A stretch of 64,000 bases of DNA from Pseudomonadota bacterium (GTDB lineage Bacteria > Pseudomonadota > Gammaproteobacteria > Steroidobacterales > Woeseiaceae). A program made the translations under genes and the position numbers. A model generated the notes under the pieces. The model worked only from the letters and a program-made list of their open reading frames with translations, made no database searches and had not been told where the DNA came from. The DNA lies in the NCBI GenBank assembly GCA_022563195.1, contig JADFNV010000010.1, positions 1-64,000 on the forward strand, read 5' to 3'. Below are positions 56,541-64,000 of the stretch, piece by piece (within the stretch, counting starts at the first letter, position 1; every line of letters starts with the position of its first letter).

Positions 56541-58379
56541 CTAAAGCTCGGCCTCCTTGGCTCGCAATCGCGCGGCACGCCGGCGTTCACCCTCGGTCAG
56601 GAGCTTCTTGCGCAAGCGGATATTTTGCGGCGTGATTTCGACCAGTTCGTCATCATCGATGAACTCGAGCGCCTGCTCGAGCGAATATCGGATCGGTGTA
56701 GTGAGCTGAATGTTCTCATCCGTTCCAGCAGCGCGGATGTTTGTAAGCTGCTTGGCTTTCGTCGGGTTCACCGGCAAATCATTGCTGCGACTATGAATCC
56801 CGATAACCATGCCTTCATAGACCTGAACGCCGTGACCGATGAACAGAGCTCCGCGTTCTTGTAAATTGAACAGTGCGTACGCCAGAGCTTTACCCGCTAC
56901 GGTCGATACCAGCACGCCGTTGCTGCGTTGACCGATTTCGGCGGCGACACGCGGTGCATATTCGTCGAATACAGAGTGCAGCAGACCCGTTCCCGCCGTA
57001 ATGGTCAGATAGTTGGTCCGAAACCCGATCAGTCCGCGCGCCGGAATTCGATACTCAAGCCGCACGCGGCCACGACCATCAGGCGTCATGCTCAGTAACT
57101 CGCCCTTTCGATTCGCCAGCCGCGTCATGACAGCACCCTGATACTGTTCCGCGAAATCGACGGTGACGAGTTCCCAGGGCTCATGAATAACGCCATCAAC
57201 TTCCCGCTCGATGACCGTCGGTCTCGATACGGCCAGCTCGAAACCCTCCCGACGCATAATTTCGATCAGCACGGAAAGGTGTAATTCTCCGCGTCCGGAG
57301 ACGCGAAACTTGTCGGGATCGCCCGTTTCCTCGACCCGCAACGCGACATTGTGTTTGAGCTCCTGCTCAAGCCGCTGCTGAATCTGCCGACTCGTCAGGA
57401 ACTTGCCCTCACGCCCGGCGAATGGTGACTTGTTGACCTGGAACACCATGCTGATGGTCGGTTCGTCAATCATGAGCGGTGGCAAACCGTCCGATTCGCC
57501 ACGCGCACAAACGGTATCGGATATTTGCAGGTCGTCGATGCCACTAAACACCACGATATCGCCTGCACCGGCCTCCTCGATAGGTATGCGCACCAAGCCA
57601 TCGAATCCATACAGGTGCATGAGTTGTGCGTTCCTGGTCGACCCGTCGCAACCAACAATGCTGATCCTCGAATTCGCACTGACAACGCCGCGGTTAATAC
57701 GCCCGATGCCCAATACGCCAACATAGGAGTTGTAATCAAGGCTCGAAACCTGCAGTTGCAAAGAACCGTCCAGAGCCACGTCGGGAGGGGGTACGTGCTC
57801 AATGATAGCTTCGAGCAACGGCAGCACGTCACCATCGCCAACATCGGGTTCCGTGCCCGCATAGCCTTTGAGCGCCGACGCGTAGATCACCGGAAAATCG
57901 AGTTGTGCGTCGCTGGCGCCCAAGCGGTCGAACAGGTCGAATGTCTGGTTGAGCACCCAATCAGGTCGTGCGCCGTCGCGATCAATCTTATTGATCACAA
58001 CCAGCGGTATATAGCCGTACGAAAACGCCTTTTGCGTTACGAAACGCGTCTGCGGCATCGGACCCTCAACGGCGTCGACCAGTAACAATACGCCGTCGAC
58101 CATCGACAGTACGCGTTCGACTTCACCGCCAAAGTCCGCATGCCCTGGTGTATCGACAATATTGATACGCCAACCCTGCCAGCTAATGGCCGTATTCTTC
58201 GACAGGATCGTAATACCACGCTCGCGTTCGAGTTCATTCGAATCCATTGCGCGCTCGGGCACGACAGCACGCTCGTCTAGCGTTCCGGATTGCTGCAACA
58301 GTCGATCAACGAGCGTCGTCTTGCCGTGATCAACATGGGCGATGATCGCGATATTGCGTATTCGGTCGGTGGGAAACAT
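56541..58379 (-). CDS. typA: Ribosome-associated GTPase TypA/BipA
   Basis: A 612-residue translational GTPase with G1 [17 protein letters not shown]2-region [15 protein letters not shown]3 DTPGHADF and G4 [18 protein letters not shown]-like domains III and V follow, and the C-terminal domain is specific to BipA ([46 protein letters not shown]). It supports 50S assembly and stress growth in other bacteria. A TATAAT at 58407-58412 on its strand may be the -10 of its promoter. Confidence 0.96.
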   Translation of the reverse strand: MFPTDRIRNIAIIAHVDHGKTTLVDRLLQQSGTLDERAVVPERAMDSNELERERGITILSKNTAISWQGWRINIVDTPGHADFGGEVERVLSMVDGVLLLVDAVEGPMPQTRFVTQKAFSYGYIPLVVINKIDRDGARPDWVLNQTFDLFDRLGASDAQLDFPVIYASALKGYAGTEPDVGDGDVLPLLEAIIEHVPPPDVALDGSLQLQVSSLDYNSYVGVLGIGRINRGVVSANSRISIVGCDGSTRNAQLMHLYGFDGLVRIPIEEAGAGDIVVFSGIDDLQISDTVCARGESDGLPPLMIDEPTISMVFQVNKSPFAGREGKFLTSRQIQQRLEQELKHNVALRVEETGDPDKFRVSGRGELHLSVLIEIMRREGFELAVSRPTVIEREVDGVIHEPWELVTVDFAEQYQGAVMTRLANRKGELLSMTPDGRGRVRLEYRIPARGLIGFRTNYLTITAGTGLLHSVFDEYAPRVAAEIGQRSNGVLVSTVAGKALAYALFNLQERGALFIGHGVQVYEGMVIGIHSRSNDLPVNPTKAKQLTNIRAAGTDENIQLTTPIRYSLEQALEFIDDDELVEITPQNIRLRKKLLTEGERRRAARLRAKEAEL

Positions 58380-58406
58380 CGTCGGATGGGTCGTAAAAGG
58401 TGGCGC

Positions 58407-58412
58407 ATTATA
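58407..58412 (-). promoter_or_regulatory. Possible -10 element of typA
   Basis: TATAAT on the minus strand, 28 bp before the typA start. No good -35 is seen at 16-18 bp, so the call rests on one hexamer. Confidence 0.35.
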
Positions 58413-58497
58413 TAGGCAATATCCCGCGACCGTGAGCGGAATATTAATGCTCCGGCGATTGCGGTCTGAGATACACTGCAGAATACGATGTTAATTG

Positions 58498-58514
58498 GCC
58501 CGGACTATTCATGA
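58498..58514 (+). repeat. Half copy of the 30-nt palindrome
   Basis: GCCCGGACTATTCATGA is identical to 17 bases of the palindrome at 19353-19382, stopping just past its centre. The ATG inside it is the start codon of the SDR gene. Confidence 0.75.
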
Positions 58515-59245
58515 GTGTTGCACTGATCACTGGGGCCAGTTCGGGAATCGGGGCCGCGATAGCGATCGAATTTGCCGATGCCGGATGGAGTGTCATGGCG
58601 GCTGGACGAGACGAAGAACGACTCGGGGAAGTTGCTGACGTCTCCGATAACATCGCCACCTGGGCGGGCGATCTTGCTGATTCGGAAGACTGCGACGAAC
58701 TCGTCGCCGATACCATCGACGAATTCGGGCACCTCGATTGCCTCGTCAATTCCGCAGGAGTCCTGCCACGTGGCAACGCCGAGGAAACCAGCGACGAGGA
58801 CTGGCGTGACACGATGTCGATTAACCTCGATGTACCGTTTTACCTGTCACGAGCGGCGCTCCCCTACTTGCTCATGTCCGAAGGCAACATCATCAATATC
58901 GCGTCGTACTGGGCCAACAGGGCCGGAGAGAGGGCCCTTGCCTATTGCGTGAGCAAAGGCGGACTACTGCAATTGACCCGCGCCATGGCGCTCGACCATG
59001 CGGCGGATGGACTGCGTGTTAATGCCATTTGCCCGGGTGGCGTCGACACTCCCATGCTTGCTGAGGGAGCACGAAAACAGGATCTTGACGTCGACAGCTT
59101 CATGGCCGCCATTGCAGATCACAGCCCGAACAAGCGTATCGCCGATCCGGGCGACATTGCGTCACTGGTATTGTTTCTTGCCAGCGATGCGGCGCGTCAT
59201 ATTACTGGCACCGCCATCCCTATCGACGGCGGCCTGGCCGCCTAG
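58511..59245 (+). CDS. Short-chain dehydrogenase/reductase
   Basis: A 244-residue classical SDR: cofactor motif TGASSGIGAAIA, NSAG in place of NNAG, Ser in NIASYW, and the catalytic AYCVSKGG Tyr/Lys. An Arg-containing AAGRDEERL after the second strand suggests NADP preference. The substrate cannot be deduced. Its start codon falls in a copy of a repeated palindrome half, with no clear Shine-Dalgarno. Divergent from typA. Confidence 0.88.
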   Translation: MSVALITGASSGIGAAIAIEFADAGWSVMAAGRDEERLGEVADVSDNIATWAGDLADSEDCDELVADTIDEFGHLDCLVNSAGVLPRGNAEETSDEDWRDTMSINLDVPFYLSRAALPYLLMSEGNIINIASYWANRAGERALAYCVSKGGLLQLTRAMALDHAADGLRVNAICPGGVDTPMLAEGARKQDLDVDSFMAAIADHSPNKRIADPGDIASLVLFLASDAARHITGTAIPIDGGLAA

Positions 59246-59259
59246 GAGTCATCTGTCCG

Positions 59260-59643
59260 TCATTTGGGCTCGACGATCAGGTACACGACCGTAGAATCGC
59301 CGATATTGACCACTTCGTGCCAAACGACGCCATCACTGGCGAAACTGCTCCCGGTAGCAAGATCAACTTCGCGTGTTCCGTTTGAATCGGTAATGCGCAT
59401 ACGGCCACCGACGATCGCGTAGCCGAAATTTCGCTTGTGATAGTGGCGCTCGTGCCCGACGGTTGGTGGGAACGTGCAGCGAAGAATTCTGTGATCCGAA
59501 TCTTCGTGCAGTTTTTCGCAAACTGGCACACCGTTCCAGCCGGCCGCCAGCGGATCGGGAAGTATTGGCTGCGTCGCCCGACTACCAACTACCGCAAGAC
59601 TTGCAATAAGTGTGAACAAACCAACTGCACCGATCAATTTCAT
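59260..59643 (-). CDS. Small cupin-domain protein with signal peptide
   Basis: A 127-residue protein. A signal peptide or anchor (LIGAVGLFTLIASLAVVGSRA) precedes a single cupin fold with GHERHYHKRNFGYAIVGG (cupin motif 1 histidines) and FASDGVVWHEVVNIGDS (motif 2). The histidines could bind a metal. Secreted cupins of this size are functionally diverse; no substrate is predicted. Convergent with the SDR gene. Confidence 0.78.
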   Translation of the reverse strand: MKLIGAVGLFTLIASLAVVGSRATQPILPDPLAAGWNGVPVCEKLHEDSDHRILRCTFPPTVGHERHYHKRNFGYAIVGGRMRITDSNGTREVDLATGSSFASDGVVWHEVVNIGDSTVVYLIVEPK

Positions 59644-59682
59644 GGCAAGACTCCCCCAATGCGAAATATTCGAATATGCCGT

Positions 59683-60999
59683 CTAGACACCAGAGAAATC
59701 GACGTCGGCAAAAACCAGCGATGGCGCGAGTGTTGATGAATAGGGATAGGGATCGTTGCCGACAAGTTCGAGTCGAGTAAACAGATCGCGCAGGTTCCCC
59801 GTCACGTTCATCTCACTGACCGGACGACCGATTTTGCCACCCTCGATTATGTGACCGCGCAGCCCGAGTGAGAAATCGCCGGTTGTACCGTCGGCATTAC
59901 CACCAAGCCATGACGTGACGTAAATGCCATCGCCGACTTCATGCAACAGATCCTGGAGTGACTGCGTGCCAAGCCCAACGCGCCGATTTGATGCCGTCCC
60001 CGTCGTCGGTGTCATGTCGCCCTTGCGACCATAATAAGTATCGACATAAATGTTTTGCACAACACCGTTCTCGATGATCGGCAACACTTTCGCCGAAATA
60101 CCTTCGCCGTCGTAGTGACGCGACGCCAGGCCACGCCGGATTAGCGGATCATCAATGATCGTTAGCTTGTCACTGAAGGCCAGCTCACCCAAAAGCGGCG
60201 CCCAGAATGACCGGCCTTGTTGCACGCTTCGCCCATTCGCCGAACGCAGTAGCCGGCCGATCAACGATGCTGACGCGCGCGAGTCCACGAGCATCGTTCC
60301 CTTCAGCGTCGGCCCCTTTTCCGCATCGAGCCGAGTCAACGCCCGTTCAAGCGATAGCGCACCTACCGCAGCAGCGTCGGGCAAATCGCCGACATGCGCG
60401 CCGCCCGCGTAGAAACTGTCCGAGGCGCGCTTTTCACCCTGATCCTTCAAGGTTACCTGGGCGCCGAACCAACAGTACGTCGACTCCTGAGTACCAAAGA
60501 AACCGTTGCTACTCGCCGACGCTGAAGTCTGCTTGCCGTCGTATACTCCGGACGTCGCAGATATCACACGTTCGTGGTCTCGTGACGTCTCGTCCAGTGC
60601 CTTACACCACGCAATGCGGTGGTCGCGATCGAGCAACGCGACTTTGTCGTCAACAAGATCGAGATCAACGGTTGGCCGATCGCTGAATAGATGTTCGGGC
60701 GTGATTTGCCTAAAAACATCGGGTTCCAGCGCCCGAGTGATCGCTACCGCTTCACGGATGAAACCCAGCAGGCGATCGGCCTTGAGGTCCGTGGTCTGGT
60801 GTGACGAATATCGCCCATCTGCGAATACCTGTATGGCGAGGCCGCGCGAGGTCGCGTCCTTGACCTTTTCGAGCGCGCCATCGCGATACTCGAATTCAAC
60901 GTCGCGGCTCTGTGTTGTGGTCACCCAGGCATCCTGCGCACCGGCACCTTTGGCGAATTCTACCGCCGCAACGGCCTGATCCATGAGCTTAGCCGGCAT
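59683..60999 (-). CDS. pmbA: PmbA/TldE metalloprotease-like subunit
   Basis: A 438-residue PmbA/TldD-family protein without the HExxxH motif, as normal for TldE: AGAQDAWVTTTQSRDVEFEYRDGALEKVKDA, SRGLAIQVFADGRYSSHQTTDL and the C-terminal PVSEMNVTGNLRDLFTRLELVGNDP. TldE partners TldD in a heterodimer that degrades unfolded peptides and matures modified peptides such as microcin B17. No signal peptide is seen, in contrast to the TldD encoded upstream. Its start overlaps the tldD end by 11 bp. Confidence 0.9.
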   Translation of the reverse strand: MPAKLMDQAVAAVEFAKGAGAQDAWVTTTQSRDVEFEYRDGALEKVKDATSRGLAIQVFADGRYSSHQTTDLKADRLLGFIREAVAITRALEPDVFRQITPEHLFSDRPTVDLDLVDDKVALLDRDHRIAWCKALDETSRDHERVISATSGVYDGKQTSASASSNGFFGTQESTYCWFGAQVTLKDQGEKRASDSFYAGGAHVGDLPDAAAVGALSLERALTRLDAEKGPTLKGTMLVDSRASASLIGRLLRSANGRSVQQGRSFWAPLLGELAFSDKLTIIDDPLIRRGLASRHYDGEGISAKVLPIIENGVVQNIYVDTYYGRKGDMTPTTGTASNRRVGLGTQSLQDLLHEVGDGIYVTSWLGGNADGTTGDFSLGLRGHIIEGGKIGRPVSEMNVTGNLRDLFTRLELVGNDPYPYSSTLAPSLVFADVDFSGV

Positions 61000-62530
61000 T
61001 TTCGCCCCCCACCGTTATGCTGGAGACAAGCACTGTCGGAATGCCTTGTGAGACAGGTACTCGCTGGCCGTTCTTTCCGCATGTCCAGCCGCCCGTATCG
61101 AGGCGTGCGTCGTTTGCAACCATCGTAATGCGCTTGAGCGTTTCAGGTCCGTTGCCGATGATGTTGACGTCCTTGATCGGTGCGGTAATCTTGCCGCCCT
61201 CCACGAGCCAGCCGTTCTTGACGTAGAACGTGTAATCGCCGGCACCGATTTGTACCTGACCATTGGTGTAGGTCTCGGCGATAATGCCGTGATCCACCGC
61301 CTCGATGATCTCTTCTCTTGTGTGCGGTCCGTCTTCCATGAACGTGCAGCTCATGCGTGGCATCGGTGCAAATTTATACGATTCGCGCCGACCCGATCCG
61401 GTCGGTGGCAAGCCGTATTGCGTCGCACTGATGCCGTCATGCAGGTACGACTTCATGATGCCGTTTTCAACGAGCACGGTACGACCCGCCTTGTTGCCTT
61501 CGTCGTCGTAATTCAGTGCTCCGCGCTCGCGTGGAATTGTTGCCTGGTCGACAATCGTTATGAATGGTTCTGCGACTTTTTTGCCGATCATATTCGAGTA
61601 AATGCTCGTGCCTTTGCGATTGAAGTCTGCCTCCATACCGTGACCAATCGCCTCATGGAGCAGTATGCCGCTGGCGCCCGAGGCGAGAATTACGGGCATC
61701 TCACCAGCCGGAGGCCGGCGCGCGTCAAACAGAATCATCGTGCGATCGACAGCCTCTTCGACCATCTTTAGCAGTCGCGCCTCGGTGTACCACGCAAACT
61801 CATCTCGCGCCGCAATGTTCGAGAAGCCGGATTGTGTTCTCTCGCCTTTCCTGGCCGTTACCAGCACCGATACACGAGTCATCGGCCGATAATCCGTCAC
61901 GAGCCTGCCATCCAGCGTCGCGATCATTACACGCTCTTCACCGTCGGACCAGAATACGGCGACCTTCTCGACGGCCGGATCCAGCGACTTGGCCTTCTCT
62001 TCGATGAACTTGAGAAGCGGCAGCTTCTGGTCGATACCCACATCGGCCCAGGGCACGATCGTTGTGTACATATCGCCCATCTCTTTCGGGCTAAACGCCT
62101 GCGGTGAAACAGTGCGACTGCCCGAAGCTATCGCCGCCGCTGTGCGTGCCGCCACCAGCATCGACGGCAGCGTGAGATCTTCGGTAAACGCATAACCCGT
62201 CTGCTCGCCTATCACGGCACGCAGACCGACACCCTGTTGAATGCCCGAGCTGGCCCTCGATACGATACCGTCCTCAAGCGTTAGTGAATTCGACCGGCTG
62301 TGCTGAAAATACAGGTCTGCCGCATCCGCACCGTTCGCCGTAACTTCGGACATGACCCGCGCGACGGTAACCTGGTCCACACCGAACCACTCCATGAACG
62401 GGTTGTACGGTGTTGCGTCAGTTATCGTGGTTGCCTGTTGCACGCCGCAGCCTGCGAGAAAGCCGGGTACGGTCAGAATCGCACTGCCCGCAGCTATGTG
62501 GCCGATAAACTCTCTTCGTTTGATGCTCAT
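60989..62530 (-). CDS. tldD: TldD-like metalloprotease with twin-arginine lipoprotein leader
   Basis: A 513-residue TldD protein with the catalytic HEAIGHGMEADF (His292, Glu293, His297). Unusually, it begins SIKRREFIGHIAAGSAILTV, a twin-arginine-type leader, and continues to a lipobox LAGC with Cys28, so it may be exported folded and lipid-anchored. E. coli TldD is cytosolic and has no such leader. The core begins near residue 45. GGGAG lies before the ATG, supporting this start. Transcribed with pmbA. Confidence 0.88.
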   Translation of the reverse strand: MSIKRREFIGHIAAGSAILTVPGFLAGCGVQQATTITDATPYNPFMEWFGVDQVTVARVMSEVTANGADAADLYFQHSRSNSLTLEDGIVSRASSGIQQGVGLRAVIGEQTGYAFTEDLTLPSMLVAARTAAAIASGSRTVSPQAFSPKEMGDMYTTIVPWADVGIDQKLPLLKFIEEKAKSLDPAVEKVAVFWSDGEERVMIATLDGRLVTDYRPMTRVSVLVTARKGERTQSGFSNIAARDEFAWYTEARLLKMVEEAVDRTMILFDARRPPAGEMPVILASGASGILLHEAIGHGMEADFNRKGTSIYSNMIGKKVAEPFITIVDQATIPRERGALNYDDEGNKAGRTVLVENGIMKSYLHDGISATQYGLPPTGSGRRESYKFAPMPRMSCTFMEDGPHTREEIIEAVDHGIIAETYTNGQVQIGAGDYTFYVKNGWLVEGGKITAPIKDVNIIGNGPETLKRITMVANDARLDTGGWTCGKNGQRVPVSQGIPTVLVSSITVGGENAG

Positions 62531-62556
62531 GCAACTCCCATATCGCCCGCATGTCT

Positions 62557-62588
62557 CGATCCCGCTTGACGGGAGCGGGCTCCTACAA
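62557..62588 (-). repeat. REP-like sequence upstream of tldD
   Basis: Read on the minus strand it begins GTAGGAGCCCGCTCCC and continues GTCAAGCGGGATCG, two small stems (GGAG/CTCC and CCCG/CGGG) with the GTAGGAGC head known from REP families of pseudomonads and xanthomonads. It lies 27 bp upstream of the tldD start, between it and the broken exporter gene. Confidence 0.6.
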
Positions 62589-62596
62589 TAAGACTT

Positions 62597-62852
62597 TTAC
62601 AAAGTGCTTCGTGAAAGCGCTAAACCGATACCGGCCGTCACAAAAAAACCACCCGTCAGTCGATTACGCATCGCCGAGTGTTTTTCGAACAATCGACGCG
62701 CCGGAGCGGCCGATACCTTGCCCAGATCATCGGCCACCTCGTTCCATGTGCGTACCATAGCGAAGGCTGTTCGCAACAACCAGCGCCGCATTTGGCCCGG
62801 GAATCATGACGAGGACCAGTGTGGCGGCTGTCAGGGTGAGCAAGTTAGCCAC
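62597..62852 (-). pseudogene. LysE/RhtB-family exporter remnant
   Basis: Two pieces of a LysE/RhtB amino-acid exporter survive in different frames. The N-terminal piece, from a GTG at 62852, reads LLTLTAATLVLVMIPGPNAALVVANSLRYG and stops at 62727; the C-terminal piece, ending 62597, reads RRLFEKHSAMRNRLTGGFFVTAGIGLAL. Intact family members are about 205 residues, so some 120-130 central residues are deleted with a frameshift. The beginning overlaps the rhomboid stop by 8 bp, suggesting it was once the next gene of that unit. Confidence 0.7.
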
Positions 62853-63474
62853 GGCGCGTCGGCTTTTTCCAATACATGAGTAACAAGAAGCCAAATAGCA
62901 TACCGCCGAGGTGAGCGAAGTTGGCAACGCCAGGGGCGTTGCCACTGACCCCTAGATACAGCTCCAGCAAACCGTAGAACAATACGAAATATTTGGCCTT
63001 CATGGGTATCGGCGGGATCATCAGCATGATCATTCGATTTGGATAGGTCATGCCATAGGCCAGCAGGATGCCGAACACGCCACCCGATGCACCGACAGTC
63101 GGATAAAGACCACCCTGCATGCCGGCAACGATGAGTTGTATGAATCCGGCACCGACGACGCAGGTCAGGAAATAGATCAGGAAGCGTTTCGCGCCCATCA
63201 TGCGCTCGAGGTCACGCCCGAACATCCACAGCCCGAACATATTAAAGAATATGTGCCCAATGCCGCCGTGCAGGAATCCGTAGGTCAATAATTGCCAGGG
63301 CGCGAATGGCGATCCCGGCTCGCCAACCGGCCACAGCGCAAAATTGATCATAAGAAAGCGCGGGTTCATCTGTTGCAGAGCGAATACAAGCCCGTTCGCT
63401 ATCAGCAGCGTGAAAATAATCGTGGGTATGGCGCTGGTGTCCTGGCGCCTGAATTTATAGACCGGTGCGTTCAT
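62845..63474 (-). CDS. Rhomboid-family intramembrane serine protease
   Basis: A 209-residue protein with six membrane segments. The catalytic Ser130 is in GASGG and His188 in ANFAHLGG, the intramembrane dyad; the Loop 1 motif GRDLERMMG and HIFFNMFGLW are also present. It lies 3 bp after the amidohydrolase stop codon on the same strand. The natural substrate is unknown. Confidence 0.93.
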   Translation of the reverse strand: MNAPVYKFRRQDTSAIPTIIFTLLIANGLVFALQQMNPRFLMINFALWPVGEPGSPFAPWQLLTYGFLHGGIGHIFFNMFGLWMFGRDLERMMGAKRFLIYFLTCVVGAGFIQLIVAGMQGGLYPTVGASGGVFGILLAYGMTYPNRMIMLMIPPIPMKAKYFVLFYGLLELYLGVSGNAPGVANFAHLGGMLFGFLLLMYWKKPTRRG

Positions 63475-63477
63475 TCA

Positions 63478-64000
63478 TTACTCAGGGTGACGATACACGG
63501 TTCGACCATCAAAGATCGTCATCGTTACACTGGCTTCGCTGATCTCCTGTGGCGCGAGATCGAACAGGTTGTAATCGAGCACGACGAAGTCCGCACGTTT
63601 GCCAACTTCAATAGACCCTTGCTGGTCCTCCAGCGACATCGTGTAGGCGCCATTAATCGTGTACGCCTCGATCATCGTCTCGAGATCCATGCGTTGATCT
63701 GCATCGAGAGGCGGCCCCTCATTGCTGTACGGGTCCTGTCTCGTCATCGCGACCTCGATGGCCAGCAATGGGTTCATATCGGTAACCCAGTAGTCGCTGG
63801 CGCCAACAATCCGGCCGCCAGACCTGTGCACATCGCCTATCCGATACATCTGAGCGGTGCGTTCCTCACCGATCATGGGCACGTCGAGTTCGATGAAGGC
63901 GGGATCTGCGTACGCCCAGAGCGCCTGAAATGTCGCGCCTATATCGAGTTGCGCAAATCTCGGGACGTCTTCGTCAGCAATCAATTGCAGGTGCGTAATG
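63478..64000 (-). CDS. Amidohydrolase (YtcJ-like), C-terminal part only
   Basis: The frame is open to the window edge and reads ITHLQLIADEDVPRFAQLDIGATFQALWAYAD, then the C-terminal metal-dependent hydrolase segment GSIEVGKRADFVVLDYNLFDL. These match the back half of YtcJ-type amidohydrolases, periplasmic or cytosolic enzymes of uncertain substrate. The N-terminus and any signal peptide lie outside the window to the right. The rhomboid gene follows after 3 bp. Confidence 0.85.
   Translation of the reverse strand, partial: ITHLQLIADEDVPRFAQLDIGATFQALWAYADPAFIELDVPMIGEERTAQMYRIGDVHRSGGRIVGASDYWVTDMNPLLAIEVAMTRQDPYSNEGPPLDADQRMDLETMIEAYTINGAYTMSLEDQQGSIEVGKRADFVVLDYNLFDLAPQEISEASVTMTIFDGRTVYRHPE

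Noticed and set aside
1-64000. CRISPR arrays, rRNA operons, insertion sequences with transposase, prophage genes
   Set aside because: None was seen; no regularly spaced repeats, rRNA sequences, transposase or phage structural motifs were found on either strand.

Overview
The window is a gene-dense stretch of a gammaproteobacterial chromosome. The evidence is gene content and order: a rpsU-yqeY-dnaG-rpoD macromolecular-synthesis block with tsaD divergent from it, pcm-tolC-waaA, a class II ribonucleotide reductase split into nrdJa/nrdJb as in Pseudomonas, mpl, rnd, typA and tldD/pmbA. Codon usage and moderate-to-high GC look uniform and there is no prophage or large island. I cannot name the species; the combination of a PPi-dependent phosphofructokinase beside a proton pyrophosphatase, split nrdJ and many short intergenic palindromes would suit a marine Woeseiales- or Chromatiales-like lineage, but that is inference.

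Layout. 1-10.2 kb, minus strand: a MoxR-type ATPase cut by the window edge, a penicillin-acylase-family hydrolase, pyruvate kinase, phosphoglycerate kinase, GAPDH and transketolase, interrupted by a PhoX-like gene on the plus strand. 10.3-14.9 kb, plus: metK-ahcY-cpdA-hemL. 15-17.5 kb, minus: a LON-domain protein, mpl and a coupled membrane protein of unknown role. 17.5-26 kb: rnd, adk, pfp, hppA, a 0.4-kb inverted-repeat element and a PAS-GGDEF-EAL protein. 26-33 kb: pcm, tolC, waaA and nrdJb/nrdJa. 33-38 kb: a small heat-shock protein with a sigma-32-type promoter, a Deg protease, a soluble lytic transglycosylase and a lipoprotein aminopeptidase. 38-47 kb: cca, uppP with a coupled outer-membrane protein, a MidA-like methyltransferase, a pteridine reductase and the operon tsaD-folB-folK-S41 protease. 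47-52 kb: rpsU-yqeY-dnaG-rpoD. 53.1-53.4 kb: a tRNA(CAU) gene interrupted in its anticodon loop by a 233-nt group I intron. 53.5-64 kb: 5-oxoprolinase pxpABC, a hemolysin III-like protein, typA, an SDR, a cupin, pmbA/tldD, a broken LysE-type exporter gene, a rhomboid protease and a truncated amidohydrolase.

How the genes work together. The lower glycolysis enzymes plus pfp and hppA suggest a carbon metabolism in which pyrophosphate is an energy currency: a reversible PPi-PFK and a K+-independent membrane PPase lie next to each other. metK-ahcY run the methyl cycle. mpl, uppP, slt and waaA serve envelope turnover and biogenesis. The Hsp20 and Deg genes form a small stress pair with recognisable heat-shock and possible sigma-E promoters.

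The most striking non-coding features are the self-splicing-type group I intron in the tRNA, the 414-bp element with 36-bp imperfect terminal inverted repeats after hppA, a perfect 30-nt palindrome before adk whose half copy supplies the start codon of an SDR gene 39 kb away, a 22-bp-arm hairpin near 38.3 kb, and a duplicated translation-initiation segment before yqeY and dnaG.
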